Assembly (NCBI RefSeq): GCF_003852235.1
Contig: NZ_CP027732.1
Coordinates: forward strand, 3,162,001 to 3,226,000
Length of the DNA stretch: 64,000 nucleotides
From: Pseudomonas sp. R4-35-07
GTDB taxonomy: Bacteria > Pseudomonadota > Gammaproteobacteria > Pseudomonadales > Pseudomonadaceae
Direction: 5' to 3'
The notes beneath the pieces were generated by a model. It worked only from the letters and a program-made list of their open reading frames with translations. It was not told where the DNA came from and searched no databases. A program made the translations under genes and the position numbers. This document shows positions 54,361 to 63,133 of this stretch, in pieces (positions within the stretch are counted from its first letter, which is position 1; every line of letters starts with the position of its first letter).

Positions 54361-55137
54361 TTATGCCGACTGCGAAACCATCCAGTCGATGAATGCATCA
54401 AGGCGCAGCAAGAACGCCTCACCCTCGGCGCTTGGGTTTCTGGCCTCGAACAGGAAGTAGGCGATTTGGGTGATCATGGTCGGGTAACGCTGCCGGAACA
54501 GCGCCACATGCTCCTCCAGCGTCTGCGGCCACATCGTGGCTTCTGCTGACCGCAGCGTATGCGTGGAACGGATCAACTTGCGCGCAGCTTCGCGCTGCAA
54601 ACGCAGGCGTTGTGGTGTGTTCTCGGCTTGCGCAATGTCTGTTCGATAGCGGCTCAGCACCTGCACGAAATCATCGTTGAGTGCCAGGGCGATATCGCGG
54701 CTCGGCCGGAATGGCTCAAACCGCAACCCAAGGTCATCGCCCCACAGGCACCGGCAATGATGCTTGAGCCAGAACCCCCAGCGATTATGGTTCTGCGGTG
54801 CCAATACCTGTGCGCGGTGGCCGATGTCGAAATCGACCTTCGTGACACACGGATGCCGCTGCTCCAGCGCCAGCCGTGCCAGCTCAAGCTGCTTGAGCAG
54901 GCACTCGTCGGGGGCATCGCGCAGGATCAGGGTGAGGTCCAGGTCAGACGCTTCGACACTGGCATCGCCTCGGGCGACACTGCCGTAAAGGTAGATGCCA
55001 TCCAGCCCGAATGCGGGCTGTGAAAGCGTCGCCACCGCATCCGCCAGCAAAGGTTCGAACTCAGACTGCACAGGCGCGGCGCCCACGGTGACAACATAGC
55101 CATTGGCGTCAACACCGACAGGTGGTTCAGCACTCAT
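54361..55137 (-). CDS. nucleotidyltransferase-domain protein (aminoglycoside-adenylyltransferase-like)
   Basis: 258 aa. Pol-beta-type nucleotidyltransferase signature YGSVARGDASVEASDLDLTL: G52-S53 and metal-binding D65 and D67. The C-terminal half is helical (DIAQAENTPQRLRLQREAARKLIRSTHTL), as in the ANT(3'')/streptomycin adenylyltransferase group. It may modify a small molecule, a protein or tRNA; antibiotic resistance is not shown. The ATG overlaps the stop of the kinase gene (ATGA). Confidence 0.87.
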   Translation of the reverse strand: MSAEPPVGVDANGYVVTVGAAPVQSEFEPLLADAVATLSQPAFGLDGIYLYGSVARGDASVEASDLDLTLILRDAPDECLLKQLELARLALEQRHPCVTKVDFDIGHRAQVLAPQNHNRWGFWLKHHCRCLWGDDLGLRFEPFRPSRDIALALNDDFVQVLSRYRTDIAQAENTPQRLRLQREAARKLIRSTHTLRSAEATMWPQTLEEHVALFRQRYPTMITQIAYFLFEARNPSAEGEAFLLRLDAFIDWMVSQSA

Positions 55138-55613
55138 AAACTATGCACCTCGATCACCAGGCCTTCCTCTTCGCTCGGCACACGAAAGTGGCGAGTAATC
55201 AGGTCGAATTCGGCATCGGTGGCGGCGAAATCATGCTCGCCGCTGGCGTTGCGTGCGTGCAGTCGAGTCCGGCAGGTGGCGTCATCCAGCTCCAGGTAAT
55301 GCAGGCAATGCGGTGCCTGGGCGGCCTGCGCCAGGGTGAGCAGCCATTCGCGATTGGCCAATGTGTTGGCCGGAAAATCCAGCACCACATTGACGCCCGA
55401 CTTCAGCAGATCGATCACCAGCGGCTCCACGACACCGCGGATCTGCCGGGCACAGGCCAGGTAATCGGCGATGGTCTTGATCTGACCGGGATACAGCGTG
55501 GCGAGCCAATGGTCTTCGCTGAGCAAGATGGCAGCGTGATCGGTGGCAAGACTGCTGGCGAGCGTAGACTTGCCGGACGCAATCTTGCCGCAGAGCAGAT
55601 GCAGGGTAGCCAT
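55134..55613 (-). CDS. P-loop kinase/ATP-binding protein
   Basis: 159 aa from ATG 55613 with AAGGAA eight bases upstream. MATLHLLCGKIASGKSTLAS carries Walker A GKIASGKST (9-17); LSEDHWLATLYPG, VVLDFPANTLANREWL and CRTRLHARN (lid arginines) fit the zeta-toxin / chloramphenicol-phosphotransferase-like small-molecule kinase group. Coupled to the nucleotidyltransferase gene. Substrate unknown. Confidence 0.82.
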   Translation of the reverse strand: MATLHLLCGKIASGKSTLASSLATDHAAILLSEDHWLATLYPGQIKTIADYLACARQIRGVVEPLVIDLLKSGVNVVLDFPANTLANREWLLTLAQAAQAPHCLHYLELDDATCRTRLHARNASGEHDFAATDAEFDLITRHFRVPSEEEGLVIEVHSL

Positions 55614-55652
55614 GGGACGGTTCCTTTGTGGGGCCGCAAAGCATGCCATGTT

Positions 55653-56681
55653 TCAGGCGGATCGGTGCTGCCAATACGTATAGAACGCCAGGGCGGCGAT
55701 GTTCTTGTCCTTGGCTTCGAGCATGATGTCGAAGCGATCCAGAAACTGCAGTGCATAGTCGTTGGTCCAGCGGTTCCACATTTGCGCGCTGTGGGCGTAG
55801 AGGTCGCGCTTGGACACCACTTTCAACAAGGCCGCCATTTCCAGTTTGTGCTCGGTGTCAAAGCCCAGGGCCTGCAGGCTTTCCGGGGGCTGGGAGTAAT
55901 GCATCGTGGGCCGAACGCCGCGCCAGCTGTCGATGACTTGGGCGACGCGTGGGGAATCTGGGTCGATGTAGTGGTCTTCGTTGATCCAGCAATGGTGAAT
56001 GTCCAGTACCACCGGCGCCAGGTCGGCGACTTGCAGGCAATGGTCCAGGCCGTAGGTTTTCTCATCATTCTCGAAGGTGATGCAGTTGCGCGCCACTTCG
56101 GACAGGCGCGACCACACCGCCCGCGTGCCTTCGACACCCAGGCGCCCGGCGATGTGCACGTTGCACTTGAGGTCCTGGAAGCGGCGGCCGTAACCCATCA
56201 TGCGGATCATGTCGGCGTGGTACTCGAATTCGGCCAGGCTGTTCTCCACCACGCCAGGGTTTTCCGAGGCCAGCACACAGTACTGGCCGGGATGAAACGA
56301 CAGGCGGATATCCGACGCCCGCGCCAGCTCGCCGATGGCGGCAGACCCTTCCTGCAATTGGCGCTGGATCGCCGGGTCCTGATACACAGCGGCAACGTCA
56401 GGGTGGCTGTAAAACGGCAACAGGTCACTGCTCAGGCGCAGCATGCGCAAAGTCGGCGGCAGCTCGGCGACGTAGGCCAGCAGGCGCAATTGGGCGGCGA
56501 GGTTGTGAGTGACCACTTCGACCAATTTATCCCGCGCCACCTTGGGCTCGACGCTTTTCATCCAGCGCAACGTAGTGGTACGCGGGTTGAACGGGCCTTC
56601 GATCAGCTTCAAGGCACTGGCCGAAGGCAGTCGTTCGGGATGCTTGTACTGGCATGCAAAGCCGATGCGCGGGTGGGTCAT
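55653..56681 (-). CDS. uvsE: UV DNA damage endonuclease (UvsE/UVDE)
   Basis: 342 aa TIM-barrel endonuclease that nicks 5' of UV photoproducts and other distortions, an alternative to UvrABC. Family signatures: RIGFACQYK opening, LRLSSDLLPFYSHP, RLSFHPGQYCVLAS, ITFENDEKTYGLDHCLQ, VLDIHHCWIN, MHYSQP, and HIAGRLG: the His/Glu/Asp metal ligands of the site are present. First gene of a minus-strand group; the kinase gene follows after 39 bases. UVDE is patchily distributed in bacteria. Confidence 0.93.
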   Translation of the reverse strand: MTHPRIGFACQYKHPERLPSASALKLIEGPFNPRTTTLRWMKSVEPKVARDKLVEVVTHNLAAQLRLLAYVAELPPTLRMLRLSSDLLPFYSHPDVAAVYQDPAIQRQLQEGSAAIGELARASDIRLSFHPGQYCVLASENPGVVENSLAEFEYHADMIRMMGYGRRFQDLKCNVHIAGRLGVEGTRAVWSRLSEVARNCITFENDEKTYGLDHCLQVADLAPVVLDIHHCWINEDHYIDPDSPRVAQVIDSWRGVRPTMHYSQPPESLQALGFDTEHKLEMAALLKVVSKRDLYAHSAQMWNRWTNDYALQFLDRFDIMLEAKDKNIAALAFYTYWQHRSA

Positions 56682-56800
56682 GGGAACGCCTGTAATAAGC
56701 AATGATGGTTAGAGGCTTAGGTGAATCCGGCGGGCAAGGGTTCGAAAAACATCCCGACACGAACCTTCGGTGAACTTTCTCACAAACAGCGCGTTCCTTT

Positions 56801-56836
56801 CCTATGCAAAGCCTATGTGCAAAGCCTATGCAAAGT
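56801..56836. repeat. short direct repeat CTATG(TG)CAAAG x3
   Basis: Three near-tandem copies of an 11-13 base unit in the divergent gap between uvsE and the DUF2231 gene. Could be a regulator site array or simple slippage. Confidence 0.5.
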
Positions 56837-56885
56837 CATCGCACGCCTAGCCAGGCGTGCCGAACGATAAGGAGCTGCATCCCCC

Positions 56886-57308
56886 ATGACTACCCTTCCC
56901 GCCTACCGCTGCACGCCAGGCCCGCTGCATGCGACCTTGCTCGCCGGCAGCGTGCCGCTGTTCCTCGGCGCCACGCTCAGTGACATTGCCTACGGCCAGA
57001 CCTACCAGATTCAGTGGGCCAATTTCGCCTCCTGGCTGATCGCCGGTGCGTTGGTGTTCAGTGGGTTTGCCCTGTTATTCGCCCTGGTCAATCTGCTGCG
57101 CGCCGAACGCAAGGCCGGGCGCCCTGCCGCTTACTTTCTGGTGTTGTTGGCCGCTTGGGTGCTGGGGCTGATCAACGCCTTCCAGCATGCCAAGGATGCC
57201 TACGCCATGATGCCGACCGGCCTGGTGCTGTCAGTGATCGTCACGCTGCTGGCGATGGTGGCGACGTGGATCGGCCTGACTAACCTGCGTTCGGGAGCTG
57301 CCCAATGA
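56886..57308 (+). CDS. DUF2231-family membrane protein
   Basis: 140 aa with four hydrophobic helices (LHATLLAGSVPLFLGATLSDI, ASWLIAGALVFSGFALLFALVNL, AAYFLVLLAAWVLGLINAF, GLVLSVIVTLLAMVATWIGL). Members often accompany cytochrome or PQQ-dehydrogenase genes. Its stop overlaps the start of the sorbosone-dehydrogenase-like gene (ATGA), so it is likely that enzyme's membrane partner. Confidence 0.85.
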   Translation: MTTLPAYRCTPGPLHATLLAGSVPLFLGATLSDIAYGQTYQIQWANFASWLIAGALVFSGFALLFALVNLLRAERKAGRPAAYFLVLLAAWVLGLINAFQHAKDAYAMMPTGLVLSVIVTLLAMVATWIGLTNLRSGAAQ

Positions 57309-58597
57309 AAACCACCCACACCTTGACCCTGTTAAGCGCAGCGTTGCTGCTGGCCGCGTGCGGCGGCGAAGGCGACAAGACTCAGGTCCACGGCCCCGAC
57401 CCCAAGTTACCGGCCCAACAAAGCAGCCTGCTGCCGAGCATGAAGATCGCCGAGCCCGTCGCCTGGGGCGACCAGAAGCCCAAGGTACCCGAGGGCTACA
57501 GCATCACGGCGATCGCCACCGACCTCGCCATCCCGCGCCAGACCCTGGTACTGCCCAACGGCGATATCCTCGTCGCCGAAGGCCGTGGCGGCAGTGCGGC
57601 CAAGCTCAAGCCCAAGGACGTGATCGCCAGCCTGATCAAGGCCGAGGGCAATACCAAGGTCAAGAGCGGCAACCGCATCACGTTGTTGCGCGATGCCGAT
57701 GGTGACGGCACTTATGAACTCAAGACCGTGTTCGCCGACAACCTCAACGCGCCCTATGGCTTGGCTTACGCCGATGGGAAAATCTACGTGGCCAACCAGG
57801 ACGCGCTGGTGCGCTTCGACTATGCCGACGGCCAGACCAAAGCCAGCGGCGCTCCGGTCAAGGTCACCGACCTGCCGGCGCAGATCAATCACCACTGGAC
57901 CAAATCCCTGGCGGTGAGCGAGGACGGTCGCCAGCTCTATGTCGGGATCGGCTCCAACAGCAACATCACCGAGCGCGGCATGGAAGTGGAAATCGACCGG
58001 GCGATGGTCTGGCAGATCGACGCCGCGACCGGTGCGCACAAGCCCTATGCCACCGGCCTGCGCAACCCGACCGCGCTGACCATCCAACCGGGTTCGGGGC
58101 AGCTGTGGACGGTGGTCAACGAGCGCGATGAACTGGGCCCGGACCTGGTGCCGGATTACCTCAGCTCGGTGCGCGAAGGCGCCTTCTACGGCTGGCCTTA
58201 TAGCTACTGGGGCCAGAACGTCGACCCGCGTGCGCAACCGCAGAACCCGGCCAAAGTGGCTGCGGCGATCAAGCCGGATTACAGCCTCGGCTCGCACGTT
58301 GCCGCACTCGGTGTGGATTTCTCCATCCCGGCCATGGGCGAAAAATTCGCCGACGGCGTATTCGTTGGCGAACACGGCAGTTGGAACCGCGATAATCCGG
58401 TGGGCTACAAGGTGATCTTCGTACCGTTCAGCAACGGCAAACCGGCTGGCGAGCCTGTGGACTTCGCCACCGGTTTTCGCGGGGATGATGGCAAGACCCG
58501 TGGTCGCCCGGTCGGTGTGACGGTGGACCCGAAAGGCGCGCTGATCATTGCCGATGACTTGGCCAACACAGTGTGGCGGGTAACGCGTAATCGATAA
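57305..58597 (+). CDS. sorbosone dehydrogenase-like lipoprotein (PQQ-type beta-propeller)
   Basis: 430 aa. Lipoprotein signal with lipobox LLAAC (Cys19). The body is a six-bladed beta-propeller of the glucose/sorbosone dehydrogenase group: PNGDILVAEGRGGSAAKL, GLAYADGKIYVANQDALVRF, NHHWTKSLAVSEDGRQLYVGIGSNSN, GLRNPTALTIQPGSGQLWTVVNERDELGPDLVPDYLSSV, VFVGEHGSWNR. It probably oxidises a sugar or aldose at the periplasmic face using PQQ; substrate unknown. Confidence 0.9.
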   Translation: MKTTHTLTLLSAALLLAACGGEGDKTQVHGPDPKLPAQQSSLLPSMKIAEPVAWGDQKPKVPEGYSITAIATDLAIPRQTLVLPNGDILVAEGRGGSAAKLKPKDVIASLIKAEGNTKVKSGNRITLLRDADGDGTYELKTVFADNLNAPYGLAYADGKIYVANQDALVRFDYADGQTKASGAPVKVTDLPAQINHHWTKSLAVSEDGRQLYVGIGSNSNITERGMEVEIDRAMVWQIDAATGAHKPYATGLRNPTALTIQPGSGQLWTVVNERDELGPDLVPDYLSSVREGAFYGWPYSYWGQNVDPRAQPQNPAKVAAAIKPDYSLGSHVAALGVDFSIPAMGEKFADGVFVGEHGSWNRDNPVGYKVIFVPFSNGKPAGEPVDFATGFRGDDGKTRGRPVGVTVDPKGALIIADDLANTVWRVTRNR

Positions 58598-58605
58598 ACC
58601 GACAT

Positions 58606-58632
58606 TGCCGGAGCGGCTTGCCCGCTCCGGCA
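58606..58632. terminator. bidirectional terminator
   Basis: TGCCGGAGCGG and CCGCTCCGGCA form a perfect 11-bp stem with a 5-base loop between the convergent stops at 58597 and 58640. There is no long T run, but position and strength fit a shared terminator. Confidence 0.7.
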
Positions 58633-58639
58633 TACTCCC

Positions 58640-60043
58640 TCAGAGGTCGGTGATTTCCTTATGACGCGGCACCAGCGTCTTCATCACGCTCCACGCCACC
58701 AGGTACGCCAGGGCACAGATCGCAAACATGATCATGTAGCCGGTGTGGATGTCGTTGATGGATTTGTAGTAGTCGAACACCCAGCCGCCGATCTTGGTCA
58801 TTACCACCCCGCCCAAGCCCCCCGCCATGCCGCCGATACCGACCACCGAAGCGACGGTTTTCTGCGGGAACATGTCCGATACCGTGGTGAAGATATTGCA
58901 CGACCACGCCTGGTGTGCCGAGGCGCCCACGCCGATCAGCAACACCGGGACCCAGAAGCTGATGTAGCCCAACGGCTGCGCCAGCAACACCACCAGCGGG
59001 AACAGCGCGATTACCAGCATGGCTTTCATGCGGCCATCATAGGGCGCGTCGCCCCGTGCCATGAAGTAACTGGGAAACCAGCCACCCCCGATACTGCCGA
59101 CCATGGTCATGCTGTACAGCACGGCCAGCGGCATCACGATGTCGGCGCCCTTCATGCCGTATTGCGCCGACAGGTAAGTGGGCAGCCAGAACAGGAAAAA
59201 CCACCAGACGCCGTCCGTCATGAACTTGCCGAAGGCAAAGGCCCAGGTCTGGCGATAGGTCAGCAATTTGAACCACGAGACTTTTTTCGGTGTTGCGCCC
59301 GCAGCCAATGGCGTGAAGGGTTGTACGGTCTGGTCGCTGCGAATGTAGGCCAGTTCTTCGGCCGACAGGCGTTTTTGCTGCTCAGGTTTTTCGTACACGG
59401 CGGCCCACACAGCCACCCACACGAAGCCCAGCATGCCGATGACCATGAAAGCCGCTTCCCAGCCCCACATCCCGGCGATCAATGGCACACAGATGGGCGC
59501 CAAAATCGCACCTACGTTGGCGCCCGAATTGAAGATCCCGGTGGCGAACGAACGCTCTTTCTTGGGGAAGTACTCGGCCGTGGCCTTGATCGCAATGGGA
59601 AAGTTGCCCGCCTCGCCAATCGCCAGCACCGCGCGTGACAGCATGAAACCGGCAATCGACACCGGAATCACCGCCAGCCCGACGGCAGTGCTGACCGCCG
59701 CAAGGCCCTCGCCCATCTGCACCGAGAAGGCATGCATGATCGCGCCGGTGGACCAGATGCCAATCGCCACGACGTAGGCGGCCTTGGTGCCGATCTTGTC
59801 GACAAACCGCCCGGCAAACAGCATGGAAATCGCGTAGACAAACTGGAACACCGCCGCGATGTTGGCGTAATCGGTGTTGCTCCAGCCAAATTGCGTGGAC
59901 AACTGCGGCGCCAACAGGCTAAGCACCTGGCGGTCGAGGTAGTTGACGGTAGTGGCGAAAAACAGCATCGCGCAGATCGTCCAGCGATAGCTGCCGACCG
60001 CCTGGCCGACACGATGGGCACTGATGGGCTCGTTCAGATTCAT
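58640..60043 (-). CDS. MFS transporter, ExuT/GudP-like sugar-acid:H+ symporter
   Basis: 467 aa from ATG 60043; 32 upstream in-frame codons cross the operator-like palindrome and are not likely to be translated. Twelve helices. ATTVNYLDRQVLSLLAPQLSTQFGWSNTDYANIAAVFQFVYAISMLFAGRFVDKIG is the anion:cation symporter signature of hexuronate, glucarate and galactonate carriers. No sugar-acid catabolic gene is adjacent, so transport is probably served by enzymes elsewhere. Confidence 0.92.
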   Translation of the reverse strand: MNLNEPISAHRVGQAVGSYRWTICAMLFFATTVNYLDRQVLSLLAPQLSTQFGWSNTDYANIAAVFQFVYAISMLFAGRFVDKIGTKAAYVVAIGIWSTGAIMHAFSVQMGEGLAAVSTAVGLAVIPVSIAGFMLSRAVLAIGEAGNFPIAIKATAEYFPKKERSFATGIFNSGANVGAILAPICVPLIAGMWGWEAAFMVIGMLGFVWVAVWAAVYEKPEQQKRLSAEELAYIRSDQTVQPFTPLAAGATPKKVSWFKLLTYRQTWAFAFGKFMTDGVWWFFLFWLPTYLSAQYGMKGADIVMPLAVLYSMTMVGSIGGGWFPSYFMARGDAPYDGRMKAMLVIALFPLVVLLAQPLGYISFWVPVLLIGVGASAHQAWSCNIFTTVSDMFPQKTVASVVGIGGMAGGLGGVVMTKIGGWVFDYYKSINDIHTGYMIMFAICALAYLVAWSVMKTLVPRHKEITDL

Positions 60044-60071
60044 GGCATCACTTTTTATTTTTGTTAGGTAG

Positions 60072-60093
60072 GACATATGTAACGTCATATGTC
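60072..60093. promoter_or_regulatory. palindromic operator candidate
   Basis: GACATATG and CATATGTC form a perfect 8-bp inverted repeat (spacer TAACGT) 29 bases before the MFS start, followed by GTCGTACAAC. The form suits a GntR-family repressor controlling a sugar-acid carrier; the regulator is not in the window. Confidence 0.5.
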
Positions 60094-60185
60094 GTCGTAC
60101 AACTGTGGCTTTTATATCGGGCTGCCTGGGCAGTGTCAATCTGAAAGATTGCTATGGACGAGGATTTACAGGGGTGTGAAAACTG

Positions 60186-60716
60186 TCAGGCTGAGGCGGT
60201 TGTAGGATGACAAACGCGCATTACCCTGCTGGGTGCTTGGCCGGGCACATCATCGAGCAGGCCGAATGGCTGCATGCCGATCTTTTCCAACACGCGGATC
60301 GACGCGGCGTGCTCCGGTCGTACCAACCCGAAAACCTCCGGTAGGCCCAGTGTTTCGAATGCCAGCACCAAGGCATCGCGCCCCACCTCGGTGGCATAGC
60401 CCTGCCCCCAGGCTTCGACGGCGAAGCGATAGCCGAGGTTGATGCGCGGCACTGTCAGGTAGTTGAGCGGCGCAATGCCGCCGAAGCCGATGATGTGTTC
60501 GGGAGCCTCACGCCGTGCAACCGCCCACCAGCCGTAGCCCAGGGCAGACCATTGGTCGAGCCAGCGCTCCAGCACGCGCTGAGCATCATCAACACTGACC
60601 ATGGGGCCGGCGGGGTTGAACAGGTTGGTCTGGGGGTCGCTGTAGATGGCGAATAATCGCCGCACGTCAGCAGGCTGTGGTTGGCGGTAGATGAGGCGTG
60701 AATGGTTGTTTGGCAT
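60186..60716 (-). CDS. GNAT acetyltransferase, RimJ/RimL-like
   Basis: 176 aa from ATG 60716. LIYRQPQPADVRRLFAIYSDPQTNLF opening, LNLGYRF-like core (INLGYRFAVEAWGQGYATEVGRDALVLAF) with the acetyl-CoA loop, and the ARS-type tail HAASIRVLEKIGMQPFG. It acetylates a protein N-terminus or small amine; substrate unknown. An in-frame extension to 60803 would run into the REPIN. Confidence 0.9.
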   Translation of the reverse strand: MPNNHSRLIYRQPQPADVRRLFAIYSDPQTNLFNPAGPMVSVDDAQRVLERWLDQWSALGYGWWAVARREAPEHIIGFGGIAPLNYLTVPRINLGYRFAVEAWGQGYATEVGRDALVLAFETLGLPEVFGLVRPEHAASIRVLEKIGMQPFGLLDDVPGQAPSRVMRVCHPTTASA

Positions 60717-60803
60717 ATAAATGACGTCCCTATTGGCGGCATAACGCTGCGAGCCCAGTGTAACCAGCAAAGACACACCTCTGTCATGCACAGCACTGGA
60801 CAA

Positions 60804-60892
60804 TGTGGGAGGGGGCTTGCTCCCGATGGCGGTGGGTCAGCAGCAGATGCATTCATTGACAGCCCCTCATCGGGGGCAAGCCCCCTCCCACA
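60804..60892. repeat. REPIN (GGGGGCTTGCCCCC family), intact
   Basis: TGTGGGAGGGGGCTTGCTCC and its inverse ending CCCCCTCCCACA, 89 bp in all, directly upstream of the GNAT gene. It is the uninterrupted form of the repeat that is split at 47923-48178. Confidence 0.85.
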
Positions 60893-61072
60893 TTAGAGTT
60901 TCGTTAACGCTTGGATACGCGCACTGCCGGGTGGCATGGATCACGACATTTTGGCTAATTCGAGAAAAAGTAGCCCAGTGGGTGAATTATTTAGTGTCCG
61001 CTTGTATCTGAAGTGACAGAGCGGTGCCATCGCGGCGATGGCGCCTCCCGTTCAGCTTCTAGAGTGGCCCGC

Positions 61073-62575
61073 ATGAAATTACGTAAGAAACGCGTCAAAC
61101 CCATCGGTTTGAACGACATCACCATTGTCGACGACAACAAGATGCGCAAGGCAATCACCGCCGCCGCACTGGGCAACGCCATGGAATGGTTCGACTTTGG
61201 CGTCTATGGGTTTGTCGCTTATGTGCTGGGCAAGGTGTTCTTCCCCGACGCGTCCCCCAGCGTACAAATGATCGCGGCACTGGCCACCTTCTCGGTGCCC
61301 TTCCTGATCCGTCCGCTGGGCGGTCTGTTCTTCGGCGCTCTGGGTGACAAGTACGGACGACAGAAAGTCCTCGCTGCCACTATCGTGATCATGTCCCTGA
61401 GCACCTTCGCCATCGGCCTGATTCCGGGGTACGCGTCCATTGGCATCTGGGCACCGATCCTGTTGCTGTTGTGCAAAATGGCCCAGGGTTTCTCGGTGGG
61501 CGGCGAGTACACCGGCGCGTCGATTTTCGTCGCCGAATACGCCCCGGACCGCAAGCGCGGGTTCCTCGGCAGTTGGTTGGACTTCGGCTCGATTGCCGGC
61601 TTCGTACTGGGCGCCGGCGTGGTGGTATTGATTTCCACTGTGCTCGGCGAGGCGGATTTCGAGGCCTGGGGCTGGCGCCTGCCGTTCTTCCTGGCCCTGC
61701 CTTTGGGCATCATCGGCCTGTACCTGCGCCACGCGCTGGAAGAGACTCCGGCGTTCCAGCAACACGTCGAAAAACTCGAGCAGGGTGACCGCGAAGGCCT
61801 CAGCCATGGCCCCAAGGTCTCCTTCAAAGAGATCGCCACCAAGCATTGGCGCAGCCTGCTGACCTGCATTGGTATCGTCGCGGCCACCAACGTGACCTAC
61901 TACATGCTGCTCACGTACATGCCCAGCTACCTGTCGCACAACCTGCATTACGCCGAAAACAGCGGTGTGCTGATCATCATCGCGATCATGGTCGGCATGC
62001 TGTTCGTGCAGCCGTTCATTGGCTTTGTCAGCGACAAGATCGGCCGCAAGCCCTTCATCATCGCCGGCAGCATCGGTTTGCTGTTTTTGTCCATCCCGGC
62101 GTTCATGCTGATTACCAGCGGCAAGACCGGGCTGATCTTCAGCGGCCTGCTGATTCTGGCAATTGTGCTTAACTTCTTTATCGGCGTGATGGCATCGACG
62201 CTGCCGGCGATGTTCCCCACTCACCTGCGCTACAGCGCGCTGGCGAGTGCCTTCAACGTCTCGGTATTGATCGCCGGTATCACGCCAACGGCTGTGGCCT
62301 GGCTGGTAGAAAGCACCAATGACTTGTACATGCCTGCTTACTACCTGATGGTATTCGCCGTGGTCGGTCTGGTCACGGGCCTGACCATGAAGGAAACTGC
62401 CAATAAACCACTGCGTGGGGCGGCCCCGGCGGCCTCCGACATGGAAGAAGCCAAGGAACTGTTGCAGGAGCACCATGACAATATCGAGCAGAAGATCGAG
62501 GACATCGATGCTGAGATTGCGGCGCTCCAGGCCAAGCGCGAAAACTTGGTGCAGCAGCACCCAAGGATCAATTAA
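61073..62575 (+). CDS. proP: glycine betaine/proline/ectoine-type H+ symporter ProP
   Basis: 500 aa, exactly the length of E. coli ProP and closely similar throughout. The start MKLRKKRVKPIGLNDITIVDD matches that protein's opening; upstream in-frame codons lack a ribosome site. Twelve helices of the MFS metabolite:H+ family (ALGNAMEWFDFGVYGFVAY, ALGDKYGRQK). The tail (about 457-500, MEEAKELLQEHHDNIEQKIED to LVQQHPRIN) is the antiparallel coiled coil that tunes osmotic activation. Works with the trehalose genes in osmoprotection. Confidence 0.96.
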   Translation: MKLRKKRVKPIGLNDITIVDDNKMRKAITAAALGNAMEWFDFGVYGFVAYVLGKVFFPDASPSVQMIAALATFSVPFLIRPLGGLFFGALGDKYGRQKVLAATIVIMSLSTFAIGLIPGYASIGIWAPILLLLCKMAQGFSVGGEYTGASIFVAEYAPDRKRGFLGSWLDFGSIAGFVLGAGVVVLISTVLGEADFEAWGWRLPFFLALPLGIIGLYLRHALEETPAFQQHVEKLEQGDREGLSHGPKVSFKEIATKHWRSLLTCIGIVAATNVTYYMLLTYMPSYLSHNLHYAENSGVLIIIAIMVGMLFVQPFIGFVSDKIGRKPFIIAGSIGLLFLSIPAFMLITSGKTGLIFSGLLILAIVLNFFIGVMASTLPAMFPTHLRYSALASAFNVSVLIAGITPTAVAWLVESTNDLYMPAYYLMVFAVVGLVTGLTMKETANKPLRGAAPAASDMEEAKELLQEHHDNIEQKIEDIDAEIAALQAKRENLVQQHPRIN

Positions 62576-62626
62576 GACCTGGCTGTGCGTGGTCGCTGCC
62601 TGCGGCCACGCCTTTGGAGCGTTCAA

Positions 62627-63133
62627 ATGATTCCAAGCGTCACCTCTGCCCAATCGCTGCTGAGCGCCGACGAACGCGCGGCCATCGCAGAAATCGAAGC
62701 GACCACCAACATCCTTAAACTGGTTACCCGCCTGACCGGCATGCGCTTCGCCGGCATCGCCAAATTCACCGACCTGGAATGGGTGGTCTGCTCGGCCTAC
62801 GACCCCATGCAGATGGGCATCCATGTCGACGACGTGCTCGACCTGGAAACCACCCTGTGCAGTGAGTTCTGCGTCGATCCCCAAGCCTTGTTCGTCCCGC
62901 AGATCAGCCTCGACGGCCGCTTTGCCGCACGCCCGGTGGTCAAGCAATTCGCCATCGAGAGCTATGCCGGCGCGCCGATTTTCCTGCCCGACGGGCGCCT
63001 GTTCGGCGCGCTGTGCGCGCTGGATTCGCGCGCCATGCTGTTCGACGACCCCAACCTGCCAGAAACCCTGAGCCTGTTCGCACGACTGATCGGGTGCATC
63101 TTTTACGCTAACTTGACTCCGTCAGATCAGTAA
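62627..63133 (+). CDS. GAF-domain protein
   Basis: 168 aa from ATG 62627 with GGAG eight bases before. A single GAF domain: ILKLVTRLTGMRFAGIAKFTDLEWVVCSAYDPM, LDLETTLCSEFCVDPQALFVP, FLPDGRLFGALCALDSRAML. No output domain, so it is a stand-alone sensor or free-Met-sulfoxide-reductase-like fold. The usual fRMsr cysteine triad is not clear. Its end overlaps the convergent AraC gene by 26 bases. Confidence 0.85.
   Translation: MIPSVTSAQSLLSADERAAIAEIEATTNILKLVTRLTGMRFAGIAKFTDLEWVVCSAYDPMQMGIHVDDVLDLETTLCSEFCVDPQALFVPQISLDGRFAARPVVKQFAIESYAGAPIFLPDGRLFGALCALDSRAMLFDDPNLPETLSLFARLIGCIFYANLTPSDQ

Noticed and set aside
54361..55137. Nucleotidyltransferase as an aminoglycoside resistance gene
   Set aside because: Only the general nucleotidyltransferase signature is visible; chromosomal context and sequence give no specific resistance evidence.
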